Of a stretch of DNA of 64,000 bases, positions 60,914 through 64,000 are shown piece after piece. The first letter of the stretch is position 1, and each line of letters starts with the position of its first letter. The DNA lies in NCBI RefSeq assembly GCF_014851815.1, contig NZ_JACVAJ010000003.1, positions 458,501 to 522,500 of the forward strand, in the 5' to 3' direction. The notes under the pieces were generated by a model. That model ran no database searches. It was not told the DNA's origin and saw only the letters and a list, made by a program, of their open reading frames with translations. The position numbers and the translations under genes are program-made. This DNA is from Pseudoxanthomonas sp. PXM01 (lineage in GTDB: Bacteria > Pseudomonadota > Gammaproteobacteria > Xanthomonadales > Xanthomonadaceae).

Positions 60914-62353
60914 TCAGCCTTTCTTGGCGGCGGACGGCTTGGCGGCCGCGACCGTGGTCGCCTTCGCCGCCCCGTCGGCGGGGCCGACATCGGCGTAGAT
61001 GATGTCTTCCACCGTGCGGATGCGCGCCAGCGCGTTGGCCGTGTAGGTGCGGTACGCAGCGAGCTGTGCGCCGGCCAGCGGCTCCGGTGGCGGCATCGTC
61101 ACCGACAGCGGGTTGCGGTGCACGCCGTTGATGCGGAATTCGTAATGCAGGTGCGGACCGGTCGACAGGCCGGTGGTGCCGACGTAGCCGATCACCGTCC
61201 CCTGCGCCACGCGTTGGCCCTGCTTGATGTTGCCCATGCGCGACATGTGCGCGTACAGCGTGGTGTGGCCGCGGCCATGGTCCAGGACGACGGTGCGACC
61301 GTAGCCACCCTGCCAGCCGGCGAACTGCACGCGGCCATCGCCGGCCGCCATGATCGGCGTGCCCGTCGACGCGGCGTAATCCACGCCCTTGTGCATGCGC
61401 ATCGTGCCCAGCACCGGATGGCGACGCGCGCCGAACTTCGAGCTCATGCGCGCGTAGGCGATCGGCATACGGATGAAGTTCTTCTTCAGCGGCCGGCCGG
61501 CGGCGGTGAAGTATTCCGGCTTGCCGCCCGGGCGGGTGAAGCGGAAGCCCGAATGCAGCTTGCCATCGACGGTGAACGTGGCCGCCTGCACCGGGCTGGT
61601 GCTGATCAGCTCGCCTTCGCGCCAGGTCTGCTCCACGACCACGCTGAAGCGGTCTTCCGGACCCAGGTCCGAGTTGAAGTCGATGTCGTACTTGAAGATC
61701 TCGTCGGTCAACGAGTTGATGTTGGCGGACGTCAGGCCGGCCTTGCGGGCCGAACGGTTCAGCGAACGTCCGACCTTGCCGCTGAGCACCACGGTACGGG
61801 TGGTGGTCTCACGCGCGATCACGCGCTCGCTGATCTTGTCCTCGCCCACCACCAGCTCGACGCGGTGGCTCGGGTCGCGGTCGTAGCGCAGGGTGCGCAG
61901 GCCGCCAGTGACGGGCAGGTCGAAGGCGATCTCGGTGCCGGGTTTCAAGCGGGTCAACGCCTTCTTGGCATCGGCGTTGTCCAGGATGCGGTGCAGGGTG
62001 GCAGCCGGGATGCCCAGCTCCTCGAAGATCGCGCCCATGGTCTGGCCCGGCTTCACCCGTACGACCTGCCAGCTGTCGCCCGCGATGCCGGCCTGGCGCG
62101 CCGCCGACAGTTCGGGCAGATCGAGCAGCAGGGTGTTGCGCGGCTCCGACACCGGCGCCTGGATCGCGCTCGAGAAGCCGGGCACGATGGTGGCCATCAG
62201 CACGCCGATGGTGGTGAACAGGCTGGCGTGGATCCAGTGGCGGCGCGTCCATCGCCCTTCCGGCAGGTGCCGCTTCACGGCGGTATCGCGAAGCACCCCA
62301 AGGCGTTCCCGGAACTGTTGCTTGCGGCCGTTGCCGCCCCCATGAGTTTGCAT
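60914..62353 (-). CDS. M23-family peptidoglycan endopeptidase (MepM-like)
   Basis: A 479-residue membrane-anchored murein peptidase. A signal-anchor helix ([18 protein letters not shown]) is near residue 45, followed by an OapA/LysM-like part ([20 protein letters not shown]) and a C-terminal LytM domain. The metal ligands are all present: [13 protein letters not shown] (H...D) and HLHYEF. The start at 62353 ([10 protein letters not shown]) was chosen over a longer frame of 28 extra residues with no support. It is divergent from tyrS. Confidence 0.9.
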   Translation of the reverse strand: MQTHGGGNGRKQQFRERLGVLRDTAVKRHLPEGRWTRRHWIHASLFTTIGVLMATIVPGFSSAIQAPVSEPRNTLLLDLPELSAARQAGIAGDSWQVVRVKPGQTMGAIFEELGIPAATLHRILDNADAKKALTRLKPGTEIAFDLPVTGGLRTLRYDRDPSHRVELVVGEDKISERVIARETTTRTVVLSGKVGRSLNRSARKAGLTSANINSLTDEIFKYDIDFNSDLGPEDRFSVVVEQTWREGELISTSPVQAATFTVDGKLHSGFRFTRPGGKPEYFTAAGRPLKKNFIRMPIAYARMSSKFGARRHPVLGTMRMHKGVDYAASTGTPIMAAGDGRVQFAGWQGGYGRTVVLDHGRGHTTLYAHMSRMGNIKQGQRVAQGTVIGYVGTTGLSTGPHLHYEFRINGVHRNPLSVTMPPPEPLAGAQLAAYRTYTANALARIRTVEDIIYADVGPADGAAKATTVAAAKPSAAKKG

Positions 62354-62538
62354 CAAGGTTGCATCCCGGGGCCAAGGCAAAGCCCCAATCGGCGTACCAT
62401 AGACACGCGAAGACTTCGCGTCAAACCATTGAGTCAAATAGCTTTTTTGATTGGCATCACTATTTACTTTCTTTTAACGGTAACTTCACGTCACTGACTT
62501 GGCCTTCACGTGGCCGCCCCTACTGGAACCGCTATCCC

Positions 62539-63747
62539 GTGTCCTCCGCAGAAGCTCTTGCCCTGATCGGCCGTGGCGCCGACGAAATCCTCAAGTCCGA
62601 AGACCTGGAGGCCCGCCTGAAGTTGGGTCGCCCGCTGCGCGTGAAGGCGGGATTCGACCCCACCGCGCCCGACCTCCATCTGGGCCATACGGTGCTGCTG
62701 AACAAGATGCGGCAGTTCCAGGACCTGGGCCATCAGGTGATCTTCCTGATCGGTGACTTCACCGGGATGATCGGCGACCCGTCGGGCAAGAACGTCACCC
62801 GCAAGCCGCTGACCCGCGAGGATGTGCTGGCCAACGCCCGTACCTATGAGGATCAGGTGTTCAAGGTGCTGGACCGGGAGAAGACCGAGGTCCGCTTCAA
62901 TTCCGAATGGTTCGGCGAGATGGGCGCGGCCGACATGATCCGCCTGGCCGGCCAGCACACCGTGGCCCGCATGCTCGAACGCGACGACTTCGCCAAGCGC
63001 TACGCCGCCCAGCAGTCCATCGCCATCCATGAGTTTCTGTATCCACTGGTACAGGGCTACGACTCCGTGGCGTTGCGGGCGGACGTCGAACTCGGCGGTA
63101 CCGACCAGAAGTTCAACCTGCTGATGGGGCGCGGCCTGCAGGAACACCACGGCCAAGCCCCCCAGGTGGTGCTGACCATGCCGTTGCTCGAAGGCCTGGA
63201 CGGCGTCAACAAGATGTCCAAGTCGCTGGGCAACTACATAGGCGTCAGCGAGCCGGCGATCGACATCGTCACCAAGACCATGAAGATCGGCGATGACCTG
63301 ATGTGGCGCTGGATCGAGCTGCTGAGCTTCGAGATCGGGGTGGTGGAAGCGGCGGCGTTGAACGCATCTGTGGCGGCCGGCGAGCTGAATCCGCGTGAGG
63401 TGAAGCTTCGCCTGGCGCGCGAACTGGCCAACCGTTTCCATGGTGCCGACGAAGCCGAAAGGGCTATCGCTGGCTGGCATGCGGTCGTCACCGGCCAAGG
63501 CGACACCTCATTGCTGGAGCTGAAGGATGTCGTGGTGCCGGCTGAAGGCATCCGCATTGCCGCGCTGCTCACCGCGGCAGGCATCACTCCCAGCAACTCC
63601 GAAGCCAACCGCAAACTCAAGGAGCGTGCGGTCAGGTTGGAAGGCGAAGTGGTCGAGGACGCCGCTCTGCAGCTGGCGCCGGGTTTCGAGGGCGTCCTGC
63701 AGGTCGGCAAGCGAAATTTCGCCCGAGTTCGTCTTGTGGCTGGCTGA
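62539..63747 (+). CDS. tyrS: tyrosyl-tRNA synthetase
   Basis: Charges tRNA-Tyr; about 402 residues, the TyrZ-like length. The class I motifs are [13 protein letters not shown] (HIGH) and NKMSKSLGN (KMSKS); the C-terminal S4 RNA-binding domain starts near residue 335 ([20 protein letters not shown]). The start is GTG 62539 (protein begins [17 protein letters not shown]), which gives the family N terminus; upstream in-frame codons reach into an AT-rich promoter-like region (62430-62490). The next element downstream is a probable rRNA promoter. Confidence 0.94.
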   Translation: MSSAEALALIGRGADEILKSEDLEARLKLGRPLRVKAGFDPTAPDLHLGHTVLLNKMRQFQDLGHQVIFLIGDFTGMIGDPSGKNVTRKPLTREDVLANARTYEDQVFKVLDREKTEVRFNSEWFGEMGAADMIRLAGQHTVARMLERDDFAKRYAAQQSIAIHEFLYPLVQGYDSVALRADVELGGTDQKFNLLMGRGLQEHHGQAPQVVLTMPLLEGLDGVNKMSKSLGNYIGVSEPAIDIVTKTMKIGDDLMWRWIELLSFEIGVVEAAALNASVAAGELNPREVKLRLARELANRFHGADEAERAIAGWHAVVTGQGDTSLLELKDVVVPAEGIRIAALLTAAGITPSNSEANRKLKERAVRLEGEVVEDAALQLAPGFEGVLQVGKRNFARVRLVAG

Positions 63748-63834
63748 GTAGACCGTCCTCGCGGGAAGAGGGGTGGAGGGCGCGTGAAAATTTCTGCGCA
63801 GACCCCTTCCCAAAGCTGGTGGAACCGGCCATAC

Positions 63835-63893
63835 TTTCCCTCCCCCGACGCACGGGGCCTTGCCGGACCGGCAGGGCGCCAGAAGGAGGGAAA
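63835..63893. other. long hairpin-capable region downstream of tyrS
   Basis: Nine-base arms TTTCCCTCC (63835-63843) and GGAGGGAAA (63885-63893) enclose a second GC-rich stem-loop (around 63856-63874). It may end tyrS transcription before the promoter at 63924, although the expected T tract is replaced by A residues on the + strand. Confidence 0.4.
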
Positions 63894-63923
63894 AAGATTC
63901 GCCAACAACTTCGAAAAAAGGTG

Positions 63924-63951
63924 TTGACGAAACAGAAAAACCCGCCATAAT
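63924..63951 (+). promoter_or_regulatory. strong sigma-70 type promoter, probably of an rRNA operon
   Basis: TTGACG (63924-63929), a 16-base spacer, CATAAT (63946-63951), preceded by an A-rich UP-like stretch (63914-63919) and followed by a GC-rich discriminator-like AGGCGGCTC. The layout and the strong consensus, with no coding sequence after it before the window edge, fit an rrn P1 promoter. tyrS next to a 16S operon is a familiar arrangement in Xanthomonadaceae as far as I recall. The rRNA itself is outside the window. Confidence 0.65.
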
Positions 63952-64000
63952 AGGCGGCTCACCTCGACGGAAACGACGGGGTCACGAAGGAAGGCGCTGA

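Overview
The window is a high-G+C (by eye about 68-70%) stretch of a gammaproteobacterial chromosome. It is most likely a member of the Xanthomonadaceae/Lysobacteraceae close to Pseudoxanthomonas. Reasons: a TonB-receptor-rich, secreted-hydrolase-rich gene set; coaBC-dut followed by a membrane-anchored phosphomannomutase; aceBA with a divergent LysR gene; speE/speA; tyrS directly ahead of what looks like an rRNA promoter; and short GC-rich palindromic repeats typical of that family. The organism call is inferred from gene content, not from a marker gene.

Layout. 1-2.4 kb: 3' end of a TonB receptor and a secreted alpha/beta hydrolase. 2.5-4.8 kb: maeB malic enzyme, with a strong terminator and a REP-like inverted repeat behind it. 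5.0-8.3 kb (minus strand): a partner-switching cassette (SpoIIE-type phosphatase, HATPase anti-sigma-type kinase, two STAS antagonists). 8.5-12.3 kb: aceE and a YcaQ/AlkX-type DNA glycosylase. 12.4-14.5 kb: an AT-richer accessory insert with a ParB-like gene, an Mrr-like PD-(D/E)xK nuclease gene and a possible truncated third ORF. 14.6-25.2 kb: membrane and secreted small proteins, a deacetylase, a LytS/LytTR two-component pair, an alcohol dehydrogenase and a TPR protein. 25.4-33.9 kb: hydrolases, a CHASE-GGDEF-EAL protein, a CHAD protein, a small putative ribbon-helix-helix regulator with its own palindrome, and AraC and LysR regulators. 34-37 kb: aceB-aceA glyoxylate shunt. 37.1-38.1 kb: tandem paralogous secreted proteins. 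38.2-42.7 kb: S9 peptidase, comM, ubiK, glnB. 42.7-46.3 kb: an HNH nuclease gene and the polyamine genes speE and speA. 47-57 kb: SDR, SPOR protein, argS, radC, coaBC-dut-PMM/PGM, pyrE. 57.3-63.7 kb: xthA, ampG-like transporter, anmK, M23 peptidase, tyrS. The right edge carries a probable rrn promoter.

How the genes work together. MaeB, AceE and AceBA sit at the pyruvate/acetyl-CoA/malate node, although they are separate transcription units. AmpG-like permease, AnmK and the M23 peptidase form a peptidoglycan remodelling/recycling cluster. CoaBC, Dut and PMM/PGM are translationally packed. SpeA and SpeE are divergent polyamine genes.

The best candidate for an undescribed system is the ParB-like + Mrr-like nuclease pair in the low-G+C insert. 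It has the look of a compact defence cassette, but its function is inferred only from domains and context. No tRNA, rRNA body, CRISPR array, integrase or insertion sequence was seen. No gene-free stretch exceeds 300 bases; the longest is 63748-64000, which holds the hairpin and the rrn-like promoter described below.
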